From NCBI GenBank assembly GCA_963973915.1, contig CAXBBM010000001.1, positions 62,001 through 126,000 on the forward strand: 64,000 nt of DNA, in the 5' to 3' direction. This document shows, one piece after another, positions 36,985 through 45,306 of the stretch; position 1 is the stretch's first letter, and every line of letters begins with the position of its first letter. The translations under genes were made by a program, and so were the position numbers. The DNA comes from Polycyclovorans sp002706265. GTDB taxonomy: Bacteria; Pseudomonadota; Gammaproteobacteria; Nevskiales; Nevskiaceae. The notes under the pieces are model-generated. The model was given only the letters and a program-made list of their open reading frames with translations, searched no databases and was not told the DNA's origin.

Positions 36985-37007
36985 CCCCGGCTCGCCGGGG
37001 TTTTTTT
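36985..37007 (+). terminator. Rho-independent terminator after tRNA-Ser
   Basis: Stem CCCCGG / CCGGGG (36985-36990 with 36995-37000), CTCG loop, followed by seven T residues. It lies 28 bases after the tRNA. Confidence 0.92.
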
Positions 37008-37017
37008 GTGTGCCACG

Positions 37018-38883
37018 TCAGCCCTCGACGGTCTCTGCGGTATGGCCGATGAAGCCGCCGGACTGGCGCGCCCACAGCGCTGCGTAGAGTCCATTTCGGG
37101 CAATGAGTTCGTCATGCCGGCCGGTCTCGACGATGCGGCCCTCGTCCAGAATGATCAGCCGGTCCATGGCGGCGATGGTCGACAGGCGGTGGGCGATGGC
37201 AATCACGGTCTTGCCTTCCATCAGCGTGGCCAGGTGGGCTTGAATGGCGGCCTCCACCTCTGAATCGAGCGCCGAGGTGGCTTCGTCGAGGATCAGAATG
37301 GGGGCGTTTTTCAGCAGCATGCGGGCAATGGCGATGCGCTGGCGCTGACCGCCGGAGAGCTTCACGCCGCGCTCACCGACATGGGCATCGAGGCCGGTGC
37401 GGCCCTCACCATCCATCAGCTCTGGGATGAAGGTGTCGGCCTGGGCGCGCCGTGCCGCGCTCCAGATGGCGGCGTCGTCGGCGCCGGGGCGGCCGTAGCG
37501 GATGTTGTCGCGCACCGAGCGATGCAGCAGTGAGGTGTCCTGGGTGACCACGCCTACCTGCTGGCGCAGGGATTCCTGCCGGACGTGGGCAATGTTCTGG
37601 CCATCGATGCGGATGGCACCCGCCTGCACGTCGTAGAAGCGCAGCAGCAGGTTCACCAATGTGGATTTTCCGGCACCGGATCGCCCCACCAGCCCAACCC
37701 GTTCACCGGGCGCAATGTGGACCGACAACTGTTCGAAGATCGCCTTGCCGCCTTCTTCGTAGCGAAAATCGACCGCGTCGAAATCGATGGCGCCGTGTGT
37801 GACGCGCAGCGCGGGTGCGTCGGCAAGGTCTTTGAGGGCCACCGGCTGCGACAGGGTGTTGATGCCGTCCTGCACGGTGCCGATGTTTTCGAACAGCGAC
37901 GCCACCTCCCAGAGTATCCAGTCCGACATGCCGCGAATGCGCAGCACCAGTGCAATGGCAACGGCGATGGCGCCGAGGCTGATGGCGCCCTGCTGCCAGG
38001 CCACGACCGATATGCCGCCGACGCTGGCGAGCAGCAGTGCATTGAGCGTTTGCAGGCTCACGGTGAGTTGGGTCACCAGCCGCATTTGCCGGTAGACGGT
38101 GTCGAGAAAGCCGACCATGGCCTCGCGGGTGTGGAGTTGTTCGTCGCGGGTGTGGGCAAACAGCTTCAGGGTCTGGATGTGGGTGTAGGCGTCGACGATG
38201 CGGCCGGTCATGTCGGCGCGCGCATCGGCCTGCGCCATCGAGATGCGGCGCAGCCTGGGCACGAAGATGCGCAGCAGGCCGATGTACCCCACAAGCCAGA
38301 TCACCAGCGGCGCAATCAACCACGGCTCGGCCTGACCGACCAGCACGACTGCGCCCATGAAATAAACGGTGACATAGACGAAAACGTCGAGCACCTTGAC
38401 CACCGATTCACGGATGGCCAGCGCGGTTTGCATCACCTTTTGCGACAGGCGCCCGGCGAACTCTTCCTGGAAAAAGGCCAGGCTTTGGTTCAGCAGCATG
38501 TGGTGCATGCGCCAGCGCCCGATCATCGGATAGTTGCCGAACACGGTCTGGTGAGTGACCAGCGATTGCATGAGGATGGCCAGCGGATAGGCGATGACGA
38601 TCAAACCGCCCATCGCCAGCAGGCCCATGCCGTGCGTCTGCCACAGCGTCTCGGGGTGTGCGGCGCCCAGCCAGTCGACCAGGGTGCCGAGAAAGCTCAT
38701 GAAGGCGACTTCGATCACCGACACGGTTGCGGTCATCGCCGCCATCAACGCCAGCCATGGCAGCAGCGGGCGCGAAAAATAAAGAATGAAGCCGCGCAGC
38801 GACGAGGGCGGGGTTTGCAGCCCGGCGTCGTCGGGCAGCGGCGGCAAAGGGTCAACGCGGGATTCGAAAAAGCGGAAGAGCAC
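37018..38883 (-). CDS. ABC exporter, fused permease and ATPase
   Basis: A half-size ABC exporter of 621 residues: an N-terminal six-helix transmembrane domain (about 30-335) and a C-terminal ATPase with Walker A GRSGAGKST (about 400), signature LSGGQRQR, Walker B ILILDEATSALDSE and the H-loop IAHRLS. It would act as a homodimer. MsbA-type lipid flippases share this layout, but many other exporters do too, and the substrate is unknown. The GTG start at 38883 has no visible ribosome site; no better start is present. Confidence 0.9.
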   Translation of the reverse strand: MLFRFFESRVDPLPPLPDDAGLQTPPSSLRGFILYFSRPLLPWLALMAAMTATVSVIEVAFMSFLGTLVDWLGAAHPETLWQTHGMGLLAMGGLIVIAYPLAILMQSLVTHQTVFGNYPMIGRWRMHHMLLNQSLAFFQEEFAGRLSQKVMQTALAIRESVVKVLDVFVYVTVYFMGAVVLVGQAEPWLIAPLVIWLVGYIGLLRIFVPRLRRISMAQADARADMTGRIVDAYTHIQTLKLFAHTRDEQLHTREAMVGFLDTVYRQMRLVTQLTVSLQTLNALLLASVGGISVVAWQQGAISLGAIAVAIALVLRIRGMSDWILWEVASLFENIGTVQDGINTLSQPVALKDLADAPALRVTHGAIDFDAVDFRYEEGGKAIFEQLSVHIAPGERVGLVGRSGAGKSTLVNLLLRFYDVQAGAIRIDGQNIAHVRQESLRQQVGVVTQDTSLLHRSVRDNIRYGRPGADDAAIWSAARRAQADTFIPELMDGEGRTGLDAHVGERGVKLSGGQRQRIAIARMLLKNAPILILDEATSALDSEVEAAIQAHLATLMEGKTVIAIAHRLSTIAAMDRLIILDEGRIVETGRHDELIARNGLYAALWARQSGGFIGHTAETVEG

Positions 38884-39226
38884 GGCGGGCGATTGCGGAA
38901 ATGGGGGCGCAGTGTCGGCGGTTTTGCACCGGCAGGCGAGCCCATGGGGCGCTCGGTGCGGCGCCGGTATGGATCAACCGCGCCCTGGTGCACAACGATG
39001 CGGTCGTGGAGAGAGATAAGTCTCACCGGCGCCGTGGAATGCGCTGGCAAGGCGTGGGCGTCCTGATAAAACCCTTGGGTATGCCCTTCCTGCACGGTCA
39101 GCCGCATGGAGTGTCCATGCCCGTCATGCCTGCGTGCGCGGTGACCGCGCGCCGGCCCTGCGGGCTGCGCGATACGACCTTTCCAGTTGCGCGGCTGGCG
39201 CCGTCCTTGCTGCCGGTGGCGCCGAC
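38884..39226 (+). other. Intergenic gap between the divergent ABC exporter and diguanylate cyclase genes
   Basis: About 340 bases with no supported gene, RNA, repeat or clear promoter. The cyclase frame remains open into this gap as far as a GTG at 39134, so up to 93 bases could be coding if that start is used. Confidence 0.5.
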
Positions 39227-40453
39227 GTGATCCGCTGGTTTGGGGGGCTGCGTCCCTTCCGGACCGCGCCCGCCGGGGCGGCGGGCGGCACTGACTCCTG
39301 GGTCGGCACTCCCGAGCTTTTTGCCCGACAACGGCGCATCGGTTTTGCCGGGTTGCGGTTCGTCCCGCGACTAGAGCGCGATTACCGCAGGCGCTTTGCC
39401 GGTGCCCATGCCACGCGGGTGACCGTGCTGCACCTGCTGGGCATCGTCTCGATGCTGCTGTTCGTGTGGTTCGACCAGTGCGTGGCCGCCCAAGCGCTGG
39501 ACGTGCTGGGCGGATCGCTGCTGCTGGTCATGGGGCTGGGTCTGGCGGTTCCCATCATCATTGCCCGTTCGCGGTGGCGCGTGGTGGCCCTGCAATCCGG
39601 ACTGACGCTGGGCTTGCTGGTGGCCAATCTGGCACTGGTGGCGCTGATTTTCGTGCTCCGCCGCGATGACGGCTTGTTTCCCCAAGAGTCCCTGCTGCTG
39701 GCCTCGCTGTACACCTACTTCATGTCGGCATTGCCGCTGCGTTACGCGGTGCTGTGCGCGCTGGTGCCGAGTGGCGTGCACGCGCTGCTGACGGTGCAGG
39801 GGTTGAATGTCACGCCGCAGTTTCTGCCGTATGAGCTGTTCTACCTTGGTCTGGCCAATGTTTTCGGCATTACCGGCCGGTATCTCACTGAACATCAGGA
39901 GCGCTCGCTCTATCTGCTGCGACTCGAGCATGCGCACCACGCGGCGCATGACCCGCTGACCGGGGTCAAGAATCGCCGCGCGTTCCGGGCCCATGCGGAA
40001 CAGGTCTGGGCGATGGCGGCGCGCGGTGGGCTGTCGATGGGGCTGGCCATCTACGACCTTGACGACTTCAAGCAGGTCAATGACCAGCATGGTCACGCCG
40101 CCGGTGATGCGGTGCTGGTGGCGCTGGCGCAAACCCTTGCGGACCATGCGCGCCGGGTGGTCGACAGTGTGGGGCGGCTGGGCGGTGACGAGTTTGTCGG
40201 GCTCTGGTGTCAGTGCACCGAGGCCGATTTTCATCGCATGCAGACGCAGCTGACGCAGCGCCTGTCGGTAATCAGTTGGGCTCCGCCCGGGGCGCCGGTG
40301 GGCATTCCGGCCAGCATCGGTGCCTTGTGGGTGGCCAATGCGCGGACCATCAGCCTGTCTGCGGCGCTGGCAAAGGCCGACTCGTTACTTTACGAGGCCA
40401 AGGGTGCCGGCAAGGGGGGCGTCGCTTTCGCGGCGATGACCCGCCTGGCCTGA
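39227..40453 (+). CDS. Membrane-bound diguanylate cyclase (GGDEF)
   Basis: Makes cyclic di-GMP from two GTP. About six membrane helices (roughly residues 45-225) form a sensory module that I do not recognise. A GGDEF domain follows, with LTGVKNRRAF, YDLDDFKQVNDQHGH and an intact GGDEF at residues 319-323. An inhibitory RxxD site (RVVD, 310-313) lies five residues ahead, so product feedback is likely. The start is uncertain: I take the GTG at 39227 (408 residues); a GTG at 39134 would extend it. The signal sensed is unknown. Twitching-motility loci elsewhere in the window are plausible but unproven targets. Confidence 0.88.
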   Translation: MIRWFGGLRPFRTAPAGAAGGTDSWVGTPELFARQRRIGFAGLRFVPRLERDYRRRFAGAHATRVTVLHLLGIVSMLLFVWFDQCVAAQALDVLGGSLLLVMGLGLAVPIIIARSRWRVVALQSGLTLGLLVANLALVALIFVLRRDDGLFPQESLLLASLYTYFMSALPLRYAVLCALVPSGVHALLTVQGLNVTPQFLPYELFYLGLANVFGITGRYLTEHQERSLYLLRLEHAHHAAHDPLTGVKNRRAFRAHAEQVWAMAARGGLSMGLAIYDLDDFKQVNDQHGHAAGDAVLVALAQTLADHARRVVDSVGRLGGDEFVGLWCQCTEADFHRMQTQLTQRLSVISWAPPGAPVGIPASIGALWVANARTISLSAALAKADSLLYEAKGAGKGGVAFAAMTRLA

Positions 40454-40494
40454 GGCCACGTCGCGGCGGGACACGACCGCCGTGACGGCAAGGC

Positions 40495-41307
40495 TCAGCC
40501 CTGAGTCCGCTCGCGCAATTCCCGCCCGGCCAGCTCCGCGCGGATCTGGTCGATGTTTTCTTTGAGCAAGGTCGCGACCAGCGCATCGGTGCGCGGGTCG
40601 TGCAGCACCTGCTGCACCACGTGCAGCGCCGAGTCCACGGTCGCCTGGACCAGATCGTCATAGAACGGCAACCGCGACAGGCGTCCGGCCCGCGAGTCGG
40701 CGCGTAGTTTTTCCTGAATCATGTTGCGTAATTCGACGTCGTGCAGTTCCAGCGCACGCCCGACGTTCTGGGTGAATTTTCCATACGCCATCACGTCGGC
40801 CACCTCGCCGAGCATGGCAATGGTCAGGGGGCGTTTGATGGCGTTGATGATCGCGTCGGTAAAACGCTTGACCAGCCGGTAGGTGAATTCCTCACCGAAT
40901 GCACGATCGGCGGCGTGGCCGAAACGCGACAGAATGACCACGATGCGCGCCAGGCGGATGAGCCGGAAGCCGCGGAGCATGGGGTGCGCGACCGGAATCA
41001 TCCCGAGAATTTCGTACCAGTTTTTGGCGACGAACGACCATCCGCCGCCGTTTTTGCGCCAGCGATAGACAAATTCCGCCAGAAACACGGCGCACAGGGC
41101 GGTGTCGATGATGATGATGTTGCGCACGGTGCCTGCGGGCAGGTCGGCGACCATTTCCCAGACCAGCAAGCACACCGAGAACACGGCCAGCAGCAGCATC
41201 AGCCAATCGATCCAGGTGACCCGGTGTTTGACTTCGGGGGCTTTGGCCTCTTGGGTGGCTTCCGGACCGTTGGCGGCCTCGGGCGGCATCCGGGTTCGGG
41301 TTCTCAT
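40495..41307 (-). CDS. Voltage-sensor-domain protein without a pore (ion transporter family)
   Basis: A 270-residue protein with four membrane helices matching a voltage-sensor domain: S1 about 35-52, S2 62-80, S3 91-108 and S4 111-128. S4 carries arginines at 112, 115, 118 and 121, the every-third-residue pattern of gating charges, and Arg128. No S5-pore-S6 follows. Instead the C-terminal 140 residues are soluble and helical, with a predicted amphipathic region to the end. The ATG at 41307 overlaps the selO stop in an ATGA junction. It could be a proton channel or a voltage-controlled regulator; the family is annotated only as 'ion transporter'. Confidence 0.85.
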   Translation of the reverse strand: MRTRTRMPPEAANGPEATQEAKAPEVKHRVTWIDWLMLLLAVFSVCLLVWEMVADLPAGTVRNIIIIDTALCAVFLAEFVYRWRKNGGGWSFVAKNWYEILGMIPVAHPMLRGFRLIRLARIVVILSRFGHAADRAFGEEFTYRLVKRFTDAIINAIKRPLTIAMLGEVADVMAYGKFTQNVGRALELHDVELRNMIQEKLRADSRAGRLSRLPFYDDLVQATVDSALHVVQQVLHDPRTDALVATLLKENIDQIRAELAGRELRERTQG

Positions 41308-42767
41308 GACGAACAACTCACCGACAGCGCGGCGGCCCAGTTCGGGGGCAGGGCGGCCAGATCGTCCAGCCCGGCCTGCTCGGTGAACGGGTGTTGCAGC
41401 GCCTGCATCAAGCGCTCGAGCACGCTGAAGTCGTCATGCTCGGCGGCGCGGATCGCGAGTTCAAGCAGATGGTTGCGTGCCACATACAGAGGATTCGCCG
41501 CGTCCATGGCGGCCGTGCGCGTGCTCTGCGCCATCGACTCGCGGGCCAGTCGCGCATCGTAGCGGGCCAGCCAGTCCTTCAAGGCCGATTGATCCAGCAC
41601 CAGATCCATCAGCATTGCGCGACGTGGCAGGTGACGGAAGCACAGGGTGAAATCGTGGCGCCCCCGGGCAATCAGGCGCAGGTAGTCCTGCATGAGCGCG
41701 TCATCCTCAGGCTGCTGCGTGGCCAGTCCAAATTTGGCGCGCCAGCGGGCGCTGATCGCGTCGGTATAGGCCGCGGCATAGGCGCCCATAATGCCGTTGG
41801 CCTGTTCGATGGCCGCGTTGTCGTCCTCATTCAGCAGCGGCAGACAGGCCTCCAGCAATCGTGCGCAGTTCCATTGGCCGACCTGTGGCTGCTGGTCCCA
41901 GGCGTATCGACCGGCGTCATCCGAGTGATTACAGATGTGCTGCGGATCGAAGGCATCAAGAAAGCCGTAAGGCCCATAGTCGAGGGTCAGGCCCAGAATG
42001 CTGAAGTTGTCGGAGTTCATTACGCCGTGGCAGAAGCCCACGGTTTGCCACTGCGCCATGAGCCGGGCGGTGCGACGGATGATCTCGGTCAGCCAGTCGG
42101 CATAACGCCCGACCAACGCGGGGAAGTGCTGCGCAATCACGGCGTCGGCCAGTTGTCGGACGCGATCGGCCTGGCCGCGCGCGGCCCAGAACTGGAAGTG
42201 GCCAAACCGCAGAAAGCTGGGCGCCATACGCAGCACGATGGCCGCGCGCTCGGTCCGCTCGCGCTGCACCGGTTGCTGCGAGACGCCGAAGGCCAGCGCG
42301 CGGGTGGTGGGAATGCCCAGCGCGTGCAGGGCTTCGCTGGCAACGTACTCGCGCAGGGTCGAACGCAACACCGCGCGGCCGTCGGCGCCTCGGGAGTAGG
42401 GCGTCGGGCCGCTGCCCTTGAGCTGCCAGCTCCAGAGTTGATGATCGGGTGCCTGATGCCGGCCGATCAGATGGGCGCGGCCATCGCCCAGTTGCGGCAC
42501 GAACACGCCAAATTGATGGCCGGCATAGACGCTGGCCTGTGGCGCGGCGCCGGGCAGGGGCGCCGCGCCCGCCAGAATCTGGCGAAAGTCATCGCTGTGC
42601 AGCCAGTCCGTCGGAAGGCCCAGGGTATGGCCCAGGGCGGTTTGGGCGTGCACCAGCTGCAGATCATCCAGTGGCGTGGGCGCACAGGGCGTGCAGAAGG
42701 CCGGATCAAGCGCCTCGAAGGCGGTCTCGAACCGGGGCAGGGCAGGGGCGGAGTGGGTGTTCACCAT
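41304..42767 (-). CDS. selO: Protein adenylyltransferase SelO
   Basis: Pseudokinase-fold enzyme that transfers AMP from ATP to proteins and is linked to oxidative-stress resistance. The 487-residue protein shows the family marks: YAGHQFGVFVPQLGDGRA, LKGSGPTPYSRGADGRAVLRS, GVMNSDNFSILGLTLDYGPYGFLD, and the conserved C-terminal cysteine in SCSS. Its stop overlaps the start of the voltage-sensor gene. A TACACT box (42774-42779) lies 6 bases before the ATG, so the mRNA may be leaderless. Confidence 0.96.
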   Translation of the reverse strand: MVNTHSAPALPRFETAFEALDPAFCTPCAPTPLDDLQLVHAQTALGHTLGLPTDWLHSDDFRQILAGAAPLPGAAPQASVYAGHQFGVFVPQLGDGRAHLIGRHQAPDHQLWSWQLKGSGPTPYSRGADGRAVLRSTLREYVASEALHALGIPTTRALAFGVSQQPVQRERTERAAIVLRMAPSFLRFGHFQFWAARGQADRVRQLADAVIAQHFPALVGRYADWLTEIIRRTARLMAQWQTVGFCHGVMNSDNFSILGLTLDYGPYGFLDAFDPQHICNHSDDAGRYAWDQQPQVGQWNCARLLEACLPLLNEDDNAAIEQANGIMGAYAAAYTDAISARWRAKFGLATQQPEDDALMQDYLRLIARGRHDFTLCFRHLPRRAMLMDLVLDQSALKDWLARYDARLARESMAQSTRTAAMDAANPLYVARNHLLELAIRAAEHDDFSVLERLMQALQHPFTEQAGLDDLAALPPNWAAALSVSCSS

Positions 42768-42773
42768 GGGCCG

Positions 42774-42779
42774 AGTGTA
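42774..42779 (-). promoter_or_regulatory. Candidate -10 element of selO at leaderless distance
   Basis: TACACT on the minus strand, followed by 6 bases and the selO ATG, so the A of ATG falls at the expected initiation base. No Shine-Dalgarno is present. The -35 region is weak. Confidence 0.4.
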
Positions 42780-42913
42780 AGCAGACGCCGATCAAGTCTC
42801 ACATCGGCAACGCCGGCCCGTCTCCGGCAGGGCGCTGAGCGCCGCGGCATTGGGGGTTCTGTTCAGGTTCGCGGCGCTAGACTCGGATTTCCATCACAAG
42901 AAGGGGACCTCAC

Positions 42914-43099
42914 ATGGAAGTCATGAATCTGGGCAGCGGCATCGGCGGCGTCTTGTTGTTGATTGCCGTGATCTACGCCATCGTCAGCATCGCCAGCAGC
43001 GCCGCCACGCCCGGAGCCAAGGCGTTGTGGATCGCGCTGGTCGTGCTGTTGCCGTTGGTGGGCGTCATCATCTGGTTCCTGCTGGGGCCCAAGAAGTAG
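42914..43099 (+). CDS. Small PLDc_N-type membrane protein
   Basis: A 61-residue protein with two hydrophobic helices (about 10-28 and 38-57) and a terminal LLGPKK. This matches the phospholipase D nuclease N-terminal (PLDc_N) family of tiny membrane proteins, function unknown. The ATG follows AAGGGGA, a good ribosome site. A TAGACT at 42878-42883 may be its -10. It is monocistronic, ending in a strong terminator. Confidence 0.87.
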   Translation: MEVMNLGSGIGGVLLLIAVIYAIVSIASSAATPGAKALWIALVVLLPLVGVIIWFLLGPKK

Positions 43100-43128
43100 C
43101 GAATCGCGTTGCGGGGCGTCACCGCCCA

Positions 43129-43162
43129 AGCCCCCCGGATCCGTCGATCCGGGGGGCTTTTT
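43129..43162 (+). terminator. Rho-independent terminator after the PLDc_N gene
   Basis: Perfect 13-bp stem (43129-43141 with 43146-43158), CGTC loop, then TTTTT. It abuts the stop codon of the convergent reductase gene. Confidence 0.93.
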
Positions 43163-44163
43163 CATGCATCGAGATCCACGCCCAGCCGTTGGCGCAGTTC
43201 ACCCGGGGTCAGCGGCTTGGGCCGGGCCCCGGCCATGGCGTTGATCAATTCACACAGGCGACGGTTGATCGGCGCATCGCGCCCAAGCCGCTCGGCGAGG
43301 GTGACGATCTCGCCATTGAGCTGCATCACCTCGGTGGGCCGGCCCTGCGTCACATCGGCCACCATCGATGGGTAGCTGCCGGCCTGCAGCCCGCTGCGTG
43401 AACGGGCCAGCCACCACGCCAGTGGGCCGCCGCGGCGCAGCAGCAGTTGGTACACCCTCACCGGCATCGGTATCGGCAAAACCACCGAAATATTGGCGCG
43501 CCCGAGAATCTCGGCGGCTTCGTCAAACACCCTGAAGTAGCAGGCTTTAAGGTCGGGGTGGGTGATCAGGTCCTTGAATGTGGCGTGGCTGGCCGCGCAG
43601 ATGGCATGGCCCAGGTTGATCAACAGCTTGCCCCAGATGGCGGCTTCGCCCTCGATGGCCTCGACGGCCATGCCCGAGCCCTCGAAGGCACCCAACAGCG
43701 TGGCATCGCGGCTGCCCACCAGCACCTGCGGCTTGGTGGTGATGCGTGCGTGCAGCGGCGCCAGCCACTGGCCGTTGAACATGATCGTCATCGGTGCCAC
43801 AGATGCGCCGGGGAAGCGTTCATGCAGGCGCCGCAGCGCGCCCACGCCGTTGAGCGTGGGGATCACCGTACAGTGCGGCGGAATGGCGGGCAGGGCGTCG
43901 AGCACCGACGCCAGATCGGGATACTTGACGCAGATCACCAGGTAGCGGACGTCACTCAGGTCCAGGGCCTGTGTCAGCGTCGGCTTGGCAACCCGCAGGG
44001 CGGGGCGCCCGCCCAGCACATGGTCAACGCAAATCTGCTCGACACCCTGCACCGCATCGAGGTCGATGTTGCGCACATACAGGCGCAGCGGCATTTTCGC
44101 TGCGCGGGTGGCATAGGCGGCCAGAATCGTCCCCACCGCCCCTGCGCCCACAATCAGCATCAT
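43162..44163 (-). CDS. Ketopantoate reductase (ApbA/PanE) family protein
   Basis: A 333-residue NADPH-dependent reductase of the ApbA/PanE family. The nucleotide-binding motif is at the extreme N-terminus (LIVGAGAVGTILAAYATR), followed by VKYPDLASVLDAL and TLNGVGALRRL, the ApbA features, and the C-terminal helical domain with EAAIWGKLLINL. It may reduce 2-dehydropantoate for pantothenate synthesis, but this superfamily includes many other oxidoreductases and nothing nearby is in that pathway. I chose the ATG at 44163, with GGGGAG about 7 bases upstream; the following codon is also ATG. Confidence 0.82.
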   Translation of the reverse strand: MMLIVGAGAVGTILAAYATRAAKMPLRLYVRNIDLDAVQGVEQICVDHVLGGRPALRVAKPTLTQALDLSDVRYLVICVKYPDLASVLDALPAIPPHCTVIPTLNGVGALRRLHERFPGASVAPMTIMFNGQWLAPLHARITTKPQVLVGSRDATLLGAFEGSGMAVEAIEGEAAIWGKLLINLGHAICAASHATFKDLITHPDLKACYFRVFDEAAEILGRANISVVLPIPMPVRVYQLLLRRGGPLAWWLARSRSGLQAGSYPSMVADVTQGRPTEVMQLNGEIVTLAERLGRDAPINRRLCELINAMAGARPKPLTPGELRQRLGVDLDA

Positions 44164-44290
44164 CGCGTGGCTCCCCGGATTGACTGGCCCGATCTTACGC
44201 CGGGCGGCGTGCCTTGACTGTCCACGCGGCCACGGGCGCCGCACTGAAAGCGGGTAAACTGCTGGCCAGGCAGCCATCAGGGGAGCGCCA

Positions 44291-45118
44291 GTGACGGCCA
44301 TCAAGCAGCAGGCGGCGCAGCATCATTCTGCGCTGTGGTACCTCGCCAGAGGGTTGATCGTGACGGGCGGGCTGGTGCTGAGTGTCGCCTCGGCGCGCGC
44401 CGACACCACGCTTGCGGAGGTCACCGAATGCATGCGTGCCAACCTGCCCGAGACGGTCCGCATTCAGCAGGTTCGGTTGAACACCGTGGACCGCGACGGC
44501 ACGCAGCGGCTGCTCACGGGCCGGATCGTCGCCAGCCGGGCCGATGGACGGCTCAATGCCAATCTGCGCCTCGAGTCGCCGCCGGACCTGAAAGACGCCG
44601 CCTATCTCAGCCGCGAGAACCGTGATGGCCGGGATGAAATCTTTCTCTACGTCCCCGCCATGAACCGTGTCCGGCGCGTGGCCGGTGGGGGCCAAAGCAG
44701 TGCCCTGTTCGGGACCGATTTCAGCTACGAAGACATGCGACAGGTGCATGACGCCTTTTCGGGGGACCAGGTGACCCTGCTGGGCAAGACCGAACTCGCG
44801 GACCGGCCCGCGCATCACCTCGAGGTGATGCGGTCCACCGAAGCAGGGGGCGTCGAGCGGATGCAGGCCTGGGTCGATCAATCCGCCTGCGTGGTGTTGC
44901 AGCTCGATCGGTTTGACGGCGAGCAGGTGGTCAAGCGCATCAGCAGCCCGGTCGACAGCCTGAAGCAGTTGCCCGGCGGTCAGTGGTACGCCGAGAAGGT
45001 GCGTGTCGAAGATCGGCTGGGCGGCTCCAGCACCGAGATGACCGTGGAAAAGGTCCAGGTGGGCACCGACATGCCGGAGCGCCTGTTCAACCCGCGGTCG
45101 TTCTATCTGGGGCACTGA
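44291..45118 (+). CDS. LolA-like outer-membrane lipoprotein-sorting protein
   Basis: A 275-residue exported protein of the outer-membrane lipoprotein-sorting (LolA-like) family. A signal peptide with a long basic N-region ends near SARA|D (about residue 37), followed by a beta-rich domain with YVPAMNRVRRVAGGGQSSALFGTDFSYEDM, the family's most conserved stretch. Relatives are usually encoded beside RND/MMPL transporters, as here, and are thought to carry lipid or lipoprotein cargo across the periplasm. The GTG at 44291 has GGGGAG upstream. TAAACT at 44255-44260 may be the -10. The 188 bases before the next gene hold nothing I can support. Confidence 0.85.
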   Translation: MTAIKQQAAQHHSALWYLARGLIVTGGLVLSVASARADTTLAEVTECMRANLPETVRIQQVRLNTVDRDGTQRLLTGRIVASRADGRLNANLRLESPPDLKDAAYLSRENRDGRDEIFLYVPAMNRVRRVAGGGQSSALFGTDFSYEDMRQVHDAFSGDQVTLLGKTELADRPAHHLEVMRSTEAGGVERMQAWVDQSACVVLQLDRFDGEQVVKRISSPVDSLKQLPGGQWYAEKVRVEDRLGGSSTEMTVEKVQVGTDMPERLFNPRSFYLGH

Positions 45119-45306
45119 GCGGCCGGCCCTGCAGCCTTCGCGCAAGCCTCGCCGGGGCTGCAGACCCGGTGCCCCGGCGGTGGTTGCCGTTGCCCGGTTG
45201 CGGAGTGTGTTGTGGCCCCATGCCAAGGATGAAAGCGCGTGACGTACTTGACTTGCCCGAGCGAAGAACGACGCACTGACGGCCCCGGCCGGGCCATGGC
45301 GGCGTG

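Noticed and set aside
40454..40494. Imperfect hairpin between the convergent cyclase and voltage-sensor genes
   Set aside because: Mismatched stem and no T run on either strand, so not supported as a terminator.
45119..45306. Small open frame (starting near 45230) upstream of the RND transporter
   Set aside because: Under 20 codons, no ribosome site and no recognisable product.
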